A stretch of DNA of 5,714 nucleotides from Phycisphaera sp. (GTDB taxonomy: Bacteria; Planctomycetota; Phycisphaerae; Phycisphaerales; Phycisphaeraceae): assembly GCA_029287335.1 (NCBI GenBank), contig JARFRI010000395.1, positions 1 through 5,714 of the forward strand, read 5' to 3'. Below, one piece after another: positions 1 to 5,714 of the stretch (positions are counted from its first letter, which is position 1; each line of letters begins with the position of its first letter). Both the position numbers and the translations under genes were made by a program. The notes under the pieces were generated by a model, which saw only the letters and a list, made by a program, of their open reading frames with translations, was not told where the DNA came from and searched no databases.

Positions 1-630
1 GCCGCCAAAGGCCAGGTCCCCGACCTCAACGCGCTGGTCGATGAATACTGGCGACTGCGGCTGCGCCGATCGATCCACGCCTGGAAACGCAACTGGCTGC
101 CGCCCATCGTCACCCACGACCTAAAAGACGACAAAAAGGACGACGTGCTCGAACAGCTGCGCCGCTGCAACCTGCTCAACCACGAAGAGGACCGCGTCAA
201 GGTCATCTTCCACCCCGACTTCATCAACCCCGTCAGCCCGCTGTTCGGCATGGAGTACGACGACTTCGTCCGCGGCAACCACCTGGGCGTCTTCCCCAGC
301 TACTACGAACCTTGGGGCTACACCCCGCTTGAATCCATCGCGCTGGGCGTCCCGGCCATCACCTCCGACCTCTCGGGCTTTGGCTCCTACCTCGCACAAC
401 TGCTCCCCGACCACGAAGAGAAGGGCTTGTTCTGCGTTAACCGCCGCCACAAGAGCTACCACGAGTCGGCAGACCAACTCACCGACCTCATGTTCCGCTA
501 CACCGAACTGACCCGACGCGAACGCATCACGATGCGCAACACCGTCGAAAGCTACAGCGAACACTTCGACTGGCACAACCTCGGAAGGCGCTACAACGAG
601 GCGCATGAGCTGGCGCTGGACCGGGTTTGA
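1..630 (+). CDS. Glycogen synthase, GT3 (eukaryotic-type) family, 5'-truncated
   Basis: The frame is open from base 1 to the TGA at 628-630, giving 209 C-terminal residues. Full GT3 enzymes are roughly 600-700 residues, so most of the protein, including the N-terminal Rossmann half, lies before the window. The first in-frame ATG (250) is internal. The family call rests on strings nearly identical to animal and yeast glycogen synthase: VKVIFHPDF, then FVRGNHLGVFPSYYEPWGYTPLES (residues about 88-112), then DLSGFG (123-128). E103 and E111 form the E-x7-E motif of retaining GT-B glycosyltransferases, where one Glu is catalytic. The enzyme would extend alpha-1,4-glucan from UDP-glucose in the cytoplasm. 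Near the C-terminus RRERITMRN (172-180) corresponds to the arginine helix that senses glucose-6-phosphate in eukaryotic enzymes. The bacterial GlgA type (GT5) lacks these strings. Family assignment is firm; its regulation is inferred. Confidence 0.93.
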   Translation, partial: AAKGQVPDLNALVDEYWRLRLRRSIHAWKRNWLPPIVTHDLKDDKKDDVLEQLRRCNLLNHEEDRVKVIFHPDFINPVSPLFGMEYDDFVRGNHLGVFPSYYEPWGYTPLESIALGVPAITSDLSGFGSYLAQLLPDHEEKGLFCVNRRHKSYHESADQLTDLMFRYTELTRRERITMRNTVESYSEHFDWHNLGRRYNEAHELALDRV

Positions 631-652
631 GCACGTACCGATTCGATTTAGA

Positions 653-684
653 CAGGAATACAGGATGCTCAGGATGGACAGGAT
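653..684. repeat. CAGGAT short tandem repeat, 9-bp period
   Basis: CAGGAT occurs at 661, 670 and 679, exactly 9 bp apart, in the form CAGGATGNN. A degenerate fourth copy, CAGGAA, is at 653. The array lies 22 bp after the glycogen synthase stop and is noncoding on both strands as far as can be judged. Similar CAGGAT-rich blocks occur between genes in many bacterial genomes (recalled, not searched). The array runs directly into the hairpin at 710-743, so both may belong to one dispersed element. Its function is unknown. Confidence 0.7.
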
Positions 685-709
685 GACATTCTGATCAATC
701 TGCTTTAAG

Positions 710-743
710 CCCATGGCGTGCCTGCTTTGAGGCATGCCGTGGG
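710..743 (+). other. Intergenic hairpin, 14-bp stem with two G-U pairs
   Basis: Bases 710-723 pair with 730-743 around a 6-base loop, GCTTTG. All 14 positions pair in a plus-strand RNA, two of them as G-U wobbles. In a minus-strand RNA the same two positions would be A-C mismatches, so the structure favours plus-strand transcription. It could be a 3' end structure for the glycogen synthase transcript, a REP-like palindrome, or a 5' element of the following SRPBCC remnant, whose ATG is 18 bp downstream. No T-run follows, so it is not a canonical intrinsic terminator. Confidence 0.6.
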
Positions 744-761
744 ATCAACTCTGAATAACGT

Positions 762-1067
762 ATGCCAACATTCGACATCACCACCAATATCCACGCACCG
801 ATCGAATCGTGCTTCGATCTCGCGCGGGATATTGGGTTTCATGTCCAGTCACTTGAGCACACCAACGAGCGAGCTATCGCGGGGCGGACCGATGGCCTGA
901 TCGAGTTCGATGAAACCGTGACATGGCAGGCCAAGCACTTGGGCATGACCCGCCTTATGACCGTCAAGATCACCGCGATGGATCGGGTCTTGATGCGGCG
1001 GTATCTGCAAACGCTCATCACGAAACGAGTGGCCGCACTCAGAACTTTTCTGTATTGCCCTGCGTAA
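762..1067 (+). pseudogene. SRPBCC (START/polyketide-cyclase-like) protein with internal in-frame deletion
   Basis: A 101-codon frame whose two ends match different parts of one family. Residues 1-75 resemble the N-terminal half of bacterial SRPBCC proteins: a beta-strand start (MPTFDITTNIHAP), helix ESCFDLARDIGFHVQS, then GLIEFDETVTWQAKHLGMTRLMTVKITAMDR. Family members usually continue with an RPxxFRDxM-like stretch, a central F-x-H-D-H region and a DxFxY strand. Here residue 75 jumps straight to LMRRYLQTLITKRVAAL (77-93), which resembles the C-terminal helix that closes the ligand pocket. Family length is typically about 150 residues, so some 50 appear missing. The remnant would lack most of the beta-sheet cavity and is probably nonfunctional. 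A local assembly collapse could give the same picture. No clear Shine-Dalgarno precedes the ATG at 762. A natural minimal variant is less likely. Confidence 0.62.
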
Positions 1068-1083
1068 ACCCGGCGGGTTCGGT

Positions 1084-1089
1084 TATATT
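1084..1089 (+). promoter_or_regulatory. Possible -10 box (TATATT) for the STN lipoprotein gene
   Basis: TATATT stands out in the 56-bp gap between the SRPBCC stop (1067) and the lipoprotein ATG (1124). It would place transcription start near 1096, leaving a leader of about 28 bases with room for the ribosome binding site. No good -35 lies 16-18 bp upstream; TTGCCC at 1055-1060 is too far away (23-bp spacer). This is weak evidence from a single hexamer. Confidence 0.28.
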
Positions 1090-1113
1090 CGGCAGGTGCG
1101 AGATCATTCAACC

Positions 1114-1118
1114 GGGAG
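1114..1118 (+). promoter_or_regulatory. Ribosome binding site (GGGAG) fixing the start at 1124
   Basis: GGGAG lies 5 bases before the ATG at 1124. It decides the start of the lipoprotein: the frame is open further upstream (an ATG at 923), but that extension overlaps the SRPBCC frame, has no lipoprotein-like or other recognisable sequence, and would bury a complete lipoprotein signal peptide inside the protein. Confidence 0.6.
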
Positions 1119-1123
1119 CCGAT

Positions 1124-2245
1124 ATGAAAACTGTTTGTTGCCTGCTACTTGTGTTGTGTGTTCTGTCGGGTTGTCAGAGCACAGGCGAACATGTGGCGAA
1201 GAACTCGGTTAAGCCCAATAACTCGGTTGCGGACAGCGTCCCAGTTGTCGAGCCCTTTCGGCTATACGATTATGAATTGGTCTTAAAAGACGTGAAACAG
1301 TACTGGCCGCATACCAGCGAGACCCGTCGGCTGCTTGACGATCTCGTCACGCTTCAAACACAGAACATCACACTCAAAGCGATCATCGATTTTATTCGGG
1401 TCGAAACAGACGCCAATCTCGCTGTGAACTGGCCGGCATTGGAATTAGTCGGGATCGATCAAGACACATTGGTGACCAACCGCACGTCGGATGTGCCGGC
1501 ATGGAAACTGCTGGAACTGGTGCTCGCTCAAGCGGGTGCCGACGCCTTCGATGATGATAAGCCCGGCTTTCAAGCTCGAGACGGCGTCGTCAGTATTTCA
1601 ACCTTGCGTGAGCTCAAGTCGCACACCGTCGTGCGCGCGTACGACGTGAGTTGGTACATCAACAACGATCTCTCGCTGATGTACCAGCTCTATGACAAGC
1701 CCAAGCCCAAGCCCGCGGATGACCCGGGGCAGCCCAAGCCACCGATCGAGCATCAAGATCAAATTGGACCGGAAGCGCGCGATGACGCGCGATTAAAATC
1801 TGCTCGGTGGTGTGCGACCTGTGTTAGCAGCGACGAGTTGGATGACGTGTTCGACAACGAATCACAACACGTCCTCTCACGGGTCGAGTTGATCGATCAG
1901 GTCATTGAATTGATCCACGTCTCCGTCGGCGATCCTGATGAGTGGCTTGACGAGATGTCCAGTATTACCGAGCTCAGGGGAGTCTTGCTGATCAAGACGA
2001 CGCGTGAAAACCACGAGCACATCGCGGCGTTACTGAAAACACTTCACCAATCACGTATCCAAATATTTGAACGTCGAGCCCGGCTTCGCGAGGTCGCCAA
2101 GCTCTTAAAAGAAGCAGAGAACCACCGCATGCAACAGCAATATCCCGAAGCGCTTAAGCAAATCGATCAGGCATTGAAAGTTGACCCTGGCTTTGCCGAG
2201 ACGCATGTGCTGCGGAAAATCGTGATGCAAGCGATGGGCGGTTGA
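1124..2245 (+). CDS. Predicted lipoprotein with STN/secretin-N-like domains and C-terminal TPRs
   Basis: The product is 373 residues. Residues 1-17 are a lipoprotein signal peptide: K2, a Cys/Leu-rich hydrophobic core and lipobox LSGC, with C17 the acylation site. A low-complexity stretch runs to about residue 42. Residues about 81-162 fit an STN-like fold (short N-terminal domain of secretins and TonB receptors): ITLKAIIDFIRVET, an NWPAL strand, VPAWKLLELVLAQAG, then DGVVSIST. YDVSWYI (173-179) follows, a proline linker KPKPKPADDPGQPKPP (192-207), and a second half, VELIDQVIELI through GVLLIKTTRENHEHIAALLKTLHQ (254-309), resembling planctomycete STN-like tandems. Residues about 320-370 form a TPR pair (YPEALKQIDQALKVDP). 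There is no secretin pore or TonB barrel, so it is probably a periplasmic adaptor; the exact role is unknown. The cytochrome gene begins 29 bp downstream, suggesting an operon. Its GC is lower than that of the flanking genes. Confidence 0.75.
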   Translation: MKTVCCLLLVLCVLSGCQSTGEHVAKNSVKPNNSVADSVPVVEPFRLYDYELVLKDVKQYWPHTSETRRLLDDLVTLQTQNITLKAIIDFIRVETDANLAVNWPALELVGIDQDTLVTNRTSDVPAWKLLELVLAQAGADAFDDDKPGFQARDGVVSISTLRELKSHTVVRAYDVSWYINNDLSLMYQLYDKPKPKPADDPGQPKPPIEHQDQIGPEARDDARLKSARWCATCVSSDELDDVFDNESQHVLSRVELIDQVIELIHVSVGDPDEWLDEMSSITELRGVLLIKTTRENHEHIAALLKTLHQSRIQIFERRARLREVAKLLKEAENHRMQQQYPEALKQIDQALKVDPGFAETHVLRKIVMQAMGG

Positions 2246-2262
2246 TCGCTGGGCCGATCGCC

Positions 2263-2268
2263 TATCAT
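2263..2268 (+). promoter_or_regulatory. Tentative -10 box (TATCAT) with start codon near +1
   Basis: TATCAT lies 6 bases before the ATG at 2275, which has no Shine-Dalgarno. If it is a -10 element, transcription would begin at or next to the start codon, giving a leaderless mRNA for the cytochrome. A -35-like TTGATC at 2242-2247 has a short 15-bp spacer. The alternative is co-transcription from the upstream lipoprotein gene, with no promoter here. Confidence 0.22.
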
Positions 2269-2274
2269 GTCTTT

Positions 2275-4635
2275 ATGCAGCTGTTCTATAAGTCGTTTAC
2301 CCCGGTGTTCGGGATGGCACTCGCGCTGTTCGGGCTGGGGATTGTGCTTTCAGCCGTCTCCTGCTCGGGCGGCCAGGATGGCGATGGGTCGGAGTCCACT
2401 TCGACCACCACGGTCTCTGCGAAGGCTAGTGGGTTCATCGGTGCCAAGGCCTGTTCGGCGTGCCACCAGCAGGAGCATGACGACTGGGTCGGCTCGCACC
2501 ATGATGCGGCGATGAAACCCGCCAACGACGATAGCGTCATCGGCGACTTCAACGACACCACCTTCACCCACTCGGGCAACACCTCGCGCTTCTTCAAGAA
2601 GGACGGCAAGTTCTTCGTCCACACCGATGGGCCTGACGGTGAGATGGCGGACTTTCAGATCAAGTACACCTTCGGCATCGAGCCGTTGCAGCAGTACCTC
2701 GTCGAGTTTGAAGGCGGCAAGATCCAGGCGCTGACGATCTGCTGGGATGCTCGGCCTACAGAAGAAGGCGGGCAGCGCTGGTACCACCTGTACCCGGATG
2801 AGGACTTGCCGGCGGGCGATGCGCTGCACTGGACCGGGCCGAACTTTACGTGGAACCACATGTGTGCCGAGTGCCACTCGACGGACCTGCAGAAGAACTA
2901 CGACGTCAAGACGGATACTTACAAGACAACGTGGTCAGAGATCAACGTGTCGTGCGAGGCGTGTCACGGGCCGGGCGAATCGCACGCGCAGTGGGCGGAG
3001 TTGTATGTAGCCGACCCATCAACCAAGAAAGGCGACATGGGCTTGGTCGTGCGCTTGAAAGACGAGACACGGCAGTGGGTGATGAACCCCGAGACGGGGA
3101 TCGCTCAGCGCGCGACGCCGTTGAAGGATGACAAGGTGATGAACGCTTGTGCGCGTTGCCACTCGCGTCGGTCACAGATTGCTGATGGCGGCGACGCGGG
3201 CGTGTCGTTCCACGATAACTATCGCCCATCGCACCTGACCGAGGGCCTTTACTTCCCCGATGGGCAGATCCAGGACGAGGTCTATGTCTGGGGTTCATTT
3301 ACGCAGAGCAAGATGCACATGGCTGGCGTGTCGTGCGTGGATTGCCACGACCCGCACACCGCGCGTGTGCCGACGCAGAGCAATGACCTGTGTGCCAAGT
3401 GTCACCTGCCCAGTAAGTTTGATGTGATTGAGCATCACCACCACCCGCCGGACTCGACGGGCGCGTCGTGCATTAATTGCCACATGCCGCACCGAAAATA
3501 CATGGGCGTCGACGATCGGCGGGACCACAGCTTCCGCATCCCTCGGCCGGACCTGTCGCTGGAGATGGGCACGCCCAACGCGTGTAACCAATGCCACACC
3601 GAGCAGAGCGTCGAGTGGGCGTCAGAAAACACTGCGTTCTGGTGGGGTGTCGATGTGGATCGCAAAGAGCACTACGGACAAGTCTTCCACCGGGCGCGCG
3701 ACAACGATGCGGGGACCGATGAGCAGTTGCTTACGATCCTGCGCGATGACAAGCAGCCGCCGATCGTGCGCGGAACCGCGGTGTTGTATCTGAGCCGGTA
3801 CCCAACACGACGCGCGGCACAGGGCGTGATGGAGGCGCTTAGTGACAAGGAGCCGATGGTCCGGCTCGCGGCGGCGGATGTGCTCAGCGACATGCCGATT
3901 GAAGTACGGACCAAGCCCGCACTAAAGATGCTGAGCGACCCGTTGCGCTCGATTCGGATCGAAGCGGGCGAAGCACTCGCGGACGTGCCCAAGCAGCAGG
4001 TCAGCGAGGCGGACCGCAAAAAAATCGAAGCGGGTATCGCGGCGTATCGCAAGGCGCAAGAGACCAACGCCGACACCGCTGCGGCGACGATGAACCTTGG
4101 CACGCTGGCCTACCGTCTCGGCGACTTTGCCCAGGCGATTACACAGTTCAAGCGCGTCCTTGAGATCGACCCGTCGTTCTTCCCCGCGTATGCGAACCTC
4201 GCAACGATGTACGCCGACAGCGGCAGGTTTGACGAGGCGATCCGCCTGCTGGATAAGGGGCTGGATCATCTGCCCAAGCAGCCGGACTTGTTGTACAGCA
4301 AGGCGATGTTGTACATCCGTCAGCGCGACTACCGCCGGGCGATCAACCTGTTGTCGGACGCCTACGCCAAGGCCCCCGAGCGTGCGGATATCGCCTATGC
4401 CTTCGCCGTCGCGCTGCACGACACCGGCAACCCGCCGGGCGCGATCCTGGTGCTCAAGCAAACGCTGGAGAAGGTCCCCAATGATGTGCAGGTGCTCATC
4501 GCGCTAACGACGTATCACCGCGATATGGGCAAGCTGGAGGAGGCGCTGACCTACGCCAAGCGGGTGCAAAAGCTGATGCCCGATGATGTTGGGATCCAGC
4601 AGTTTGTACAGCAGCTCGAAGCGGCGCCGCGTTAA
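2275..4635 (+). CDS. Octaheme c-type cytochrome lipoprotein with HEAT and TPR repeats
   Basis: The product is 786 residues from ATG 2275. A TTG at 2242, overlapping the previous stop, would add 11 residues; ATG 2275 is preferred because it gives a normal export signal (K6, hydrophobic 13-28) ending at AVSC with C30 as probable lipidation site. Eight CXXCH heme sites begin at residues 60, 197, 227, 292, 354, 373, 399 and 437; no CXXCK is present. A heme-free segment between hemes 1 and 2 carries YTFGIEPLQQYLVEF and a GGQRW-containing stretch. RRDHSFRIPRPDLS before heme 8 recurs in cytochrome c554-like multiheme proteins (recalled). Residues about 480-572 are three HEAT-like repeats, and 602-771 five 34-residue TPRs. 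It should act outside the cytoplasm, anchored to a membrane, passing electrons while the repeats bind partners. Donor, acceptor and any catalysis are unknown. The lipoprotein gene lies 29 bp upstream. Confidence 0.88.
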   Translation: MQLFYKSFTPVFGMALALFGLGIVLSAVSCSGGQDGDGSESTSTTTVSAKASGFIGAKACSACHQQEHDDWVGSHHDAAMKPANDDSVIGDFNDTTFTHSGNTSRFFKKDGKFFVHTDGPDGEMADFQIKYTFGIEPLQQYLVEFEGGKIQALTICWDARPTEEGGQRWYHLYPDEDLPAGDALHWTGPNFTWNHMCAECHSTDLQKNYDVKTDTYKTTWSEINVSCEACHGPGESHAQWAELYVADPSTKKGDMGLVVRLKDETRQWVMNPETGIAQRATPLKDDKVMNACARCHSRRSQIADGGDAGVSFHDNYRPSHLTEGLYFPDGQIQDEVYVWGSFTQSKMHMAGVSCVDCHDPHTARVPTQSNDLCAKCHLPSKFDVIEHHHHPPDSTGASCINCHMPHRKYMGVDDRRDHSFRIPRPDLSLEMGTPNACNQCHTEQSVEWASENTAFWWGVDVDRKEHYGQVFHRARDNDAGTDEQLLTILRDDKQPPIVRGTAVLYLSRYPTRRAAQGVMEALSDKEPMVRLAAADVLSDMPIEVRTKPALKMLSDPLRSIRIEAGEALADVPKQQVSEADRKKIEAGIAAYRKAQETNADTAAATMNLGTLAYRLGDFAQAITQFKRVLEIDPSFFPAYANLATMYADSGRFDEAIRLLDKGLDHLPKQPDLLYSKAMLYIRQRDYRRAINLLSDAYAKAPERADIAYAFAVALHDTGNPPGAILVLKQTLEKVPNDVQVLIALTTYHRDMGKLEEALTYAKRVQKLMPDDVGIQQFVQQLEAAPR

Positions 4636-5660
4636 TCACTTCTGTCCCGACGAATAGCTGTAGAGTTTTTCGCCAAGGTCGTCGTAGTAATCAAAACGGA
4701 TGTCAGCCTTCGCGTCATCTTCACCCGGCTCAACGTCGATCGTAATAAATCCGCCGGTCGGCTTAGGCGACGTAAACAACTGCGTGACCAACCCTTCGGG
4801 GTCGGTGCTGCCTTTATTGCCAGGCTTACGGCCCATTCGGCTGTTCTCATCGTTAAAAGCGCCGCAAGAAAACTCTTGCGCCCCGGTCGGATCGATCGAG
4901 TGGTACTGCCAGTGCCGATCGCCGCACATCAGGAACGTGTTGTCCCATAGGCCGTTGGCCTTGCCCCACTGCTTGAAGGCTTCACCCTCGGTGCGAAAGC
5001 CCTTGGGGTTGGTGTGGTTGTCGCTCTTGTAGCCGTCGTCCGGGCCGACGAGCGGCGTCGGGCTGATGATGATGCGGTAGGTTGCGTCGGATTCGAGCAG
5101 GGTCTTCTTGAGCCAGGCCTCCTGCTTGGCGCCCCAGATGGTTTTGTCCGGGCCGTCTTTGGCCTTATTCGGGCTGCGATAATCACGGCCCTCGACCATC
5201 CAGATCTGCAGGTCCTTGCTCACGCGGTACGTGCGGTACGTCGGCGTCGTGTCATCGCCCGGCGGCACGATCGGTACCTGCTCACGGAACGTCTTGATAC
5301 CCAACTCATGCGACGGGAAGTAGTCCTTCTCCGCATCGCTGTCGTTGGTACGGTGGTCGTGGTCGTCCTTCATCCAGTAGCCGGGCACCGCCGCGTGCAG
5401 CGCGATCATGCGCGGCAGGTTGTTCTGCCGGTGCCACTTGGCCCGCATGTCGGCCAGCGTCTTGACCCTCGGCTTCTTGTCGTAATACACGACATCGCCT
5501 GCGAAGAACATAAAGTCGGGCTTCTGCTTGAGTAAGGCTTCTGCGGCGGGATAGCCCAGCGCGCGGTCCTCGCCCTGATAGCCGTTGGATTTATCTGACC
5601 CATCACTACCCGTGAACTTGTCGTAGTTCATGCAGGAAGACATGACGAAGCGGATGGGCG
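4636..5660 (-). CDS. PhoD-like metallophosphatase (alkaline phosphatase D family), N-terminus missing
   Basis: Read leftward, the frame ends at TGA (4638-4636) and stays open to the junction with adapter at 5660, giving 340 residues. The ATG at 5643 is probably not the start: the codons before it read PIRFV and join MSSC to give RFVMSSCMNY, like the first core strand of PhoD enzymes (RFAVASCQ-type). The signal peptide and any Ig-like N-terminal domain are therefore lost. Numbered from that Met, metal-site motifs are GDVVYYD (49-55), DDHDHRTND (93-101) and GDRHWQYHS (241-249). EGRDYRSPN (151-159) and WGAKQEAWL (170-178) are also typical of the family. Such enzymes hydrolyse phosphomonoesters or diesters using Ca/Fe or similar metals, usually outside the cytoplasm. 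The substrate cannot be told. The gene converges on the cytochrome gene with no spacer. Confidence 0.87.
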
Positions 5661-5714
5661 CTGTCTCTTATACACATCTGACGCTGCCGACGATCCAACT
5701 CTAGTGTAGGTGTG
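5661..5714. other. Illumina Nextera (Tn5) Read 1 adapter plus index-like tail; artefact
   Basis: Bases 5661-5679 are CTGTCTCTTATACACATCT, the 19-base Tn5 mosaic end, and 5680-5693 are GACGCTGCCGACGA. Together they are the reverse complement of the Nextera Read 1 transposase adapter. The next ten bases (5694-5703) fit an i5 index, and GTGTAG (5704-5709) begins the flow-cell sequence, after which the last five bases diverge as in a low-quality read tail. This is untrimmed library sequence, so no gene should be extended into it. Confidence 0.97.

Noticed and set aside
121..735. 204-codon open frame on the minus strand
   Set aside because: It is antisense to the well-supported glycogen synthase, rich in V/A/E/D as expected for a shadow frame, and shows no recognisable motif.
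1067..1079. Short perfect hairpin (AACCC GGC GGGTT) after the SRPBCC stop as a terminator
   Set aside because: The stem is only 5 bp with a 3-base loop and no T-run; such a match is likely by chance in GC-rich DNA.
923..1123. N-terminal extension of the STN lipoprotein from ATG 923
   Set aside because: It overlaps the SRPBCC frame and would bury a complete lipoprotein signal peptide. GGGAG before ATG 1124 gives the better start.
1697..1714. Three AAGCCC tandem repeats
   Set aside because: They encode a KPKPKP linker within the STN lipoprotein, and are explained as a flexible spacer rather than a separate repeat element.
2350..2877. 175-codon minus-strand frame and other antisense frames within 2286-4461
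   Set aside because: They lie opposite a cytochrome gene with eight heme motifs and TPRs. Their translations are Arg/Val/Ala-rich with no domain signal, typical of high-GC shadows.
4621..4630. Perfect 10-bp palindrome GCGGCGCCGC as an operator
   Set aside because: It lies in the last codons of the cytochrome gene, where GC-rich Ala/Pro codons easily give such palindromes. No second copy was seen.
4607..4670. TACAGC/GCTGTA inverted repeat followed by TTTTT as a terminator for the cytochrome gene
   Set aside because: The stem is 6 bp with a 44-base loop, and the T-run lies inside the coding sequence of the convergent gene, so it is not convincing.
5014..5535. 173-codon plus-strand frame
   Set aside because: It is opposite the PhoD-like phosphatase, whose metal motifs fix the coding strand. 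The translation is V/R/A-rich and featureless.
5661..5679. Tn5 mosaic end as a sign of a natural transposon
   Set aside because: It is followed at once by the Nextera Read 1 primer sequence and index-like bases, so it is library adapter and not a resident mobile element.

Overview
The window looks like a metagenome-assembled fragment from a planctomycete-type bacterium, most plausibly class Phycisphaerae. This is inferred from protein content and no taxonomic marker is present. Pointers are a eukaryote-like (GT3) glycogen synthase, a lipoprotein with a secretin/TonB-N-terminus-like (STN) domain, a large multiheme cytochrome c fused to HEAT and TPR repeats, and a PhoD-type phosphatase. The last 54 bases (5661-5714) are not biological: they match the Illumina Nextera (Tn5) Read 1 adapter followed by index-like sequence. 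Genomic sequence therefore stops at about 5660.

Layout. 1-630 (+): 3' part of a GT3 glycogen synthase, cut by the window start. 631-761: intergenic DNA with a 9-bp-period CAGGAT repeat and a 14-bp hairpin with G-U wobbles. 762-1067 (+): an SRPBCC/START-like gene that appears to have lost its middle in frame and is probably a remnant. 1124-2245 (+): a lipoprotein with an STN-like domain, a second secretin-N-like half and a C-terminal TPR pair, lower in GC than its neighbours. 2275-4635 (+): an octaheme cytochrome c lipoprotein with three HEAT-like repeats and five TPRs. 4636-5660 (-): the C-terminal part of a PhoD-like metallophosphatase, convergent with the cytochrome gene, the two stop codons touching.

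How the genes may work together. The STN/TPR lipoprotein and the octaheme cytochrome are co-directional, 29 bp apart, both predicted to be exported and lipid-anchored, and both end in TPRs. They are the best candidates for a functional unit: electron transfer at an envelope membrane with protein-protein docking through the repeats. That link is inference. Glycogen synthase, the SRPBCC remnant and the phosphatase have no evident functional tie to it. No tRNA, rRNA, CRISPR array, insertion sequence or convincing intrinsic terminator was seen. The less ordinary features are the cytochrome-HEAT-TPR architecture, its pairing with an STN lipoprotein that has no secretin pore, the deleted SRPBCC gene and the structured repeat at 653-743.
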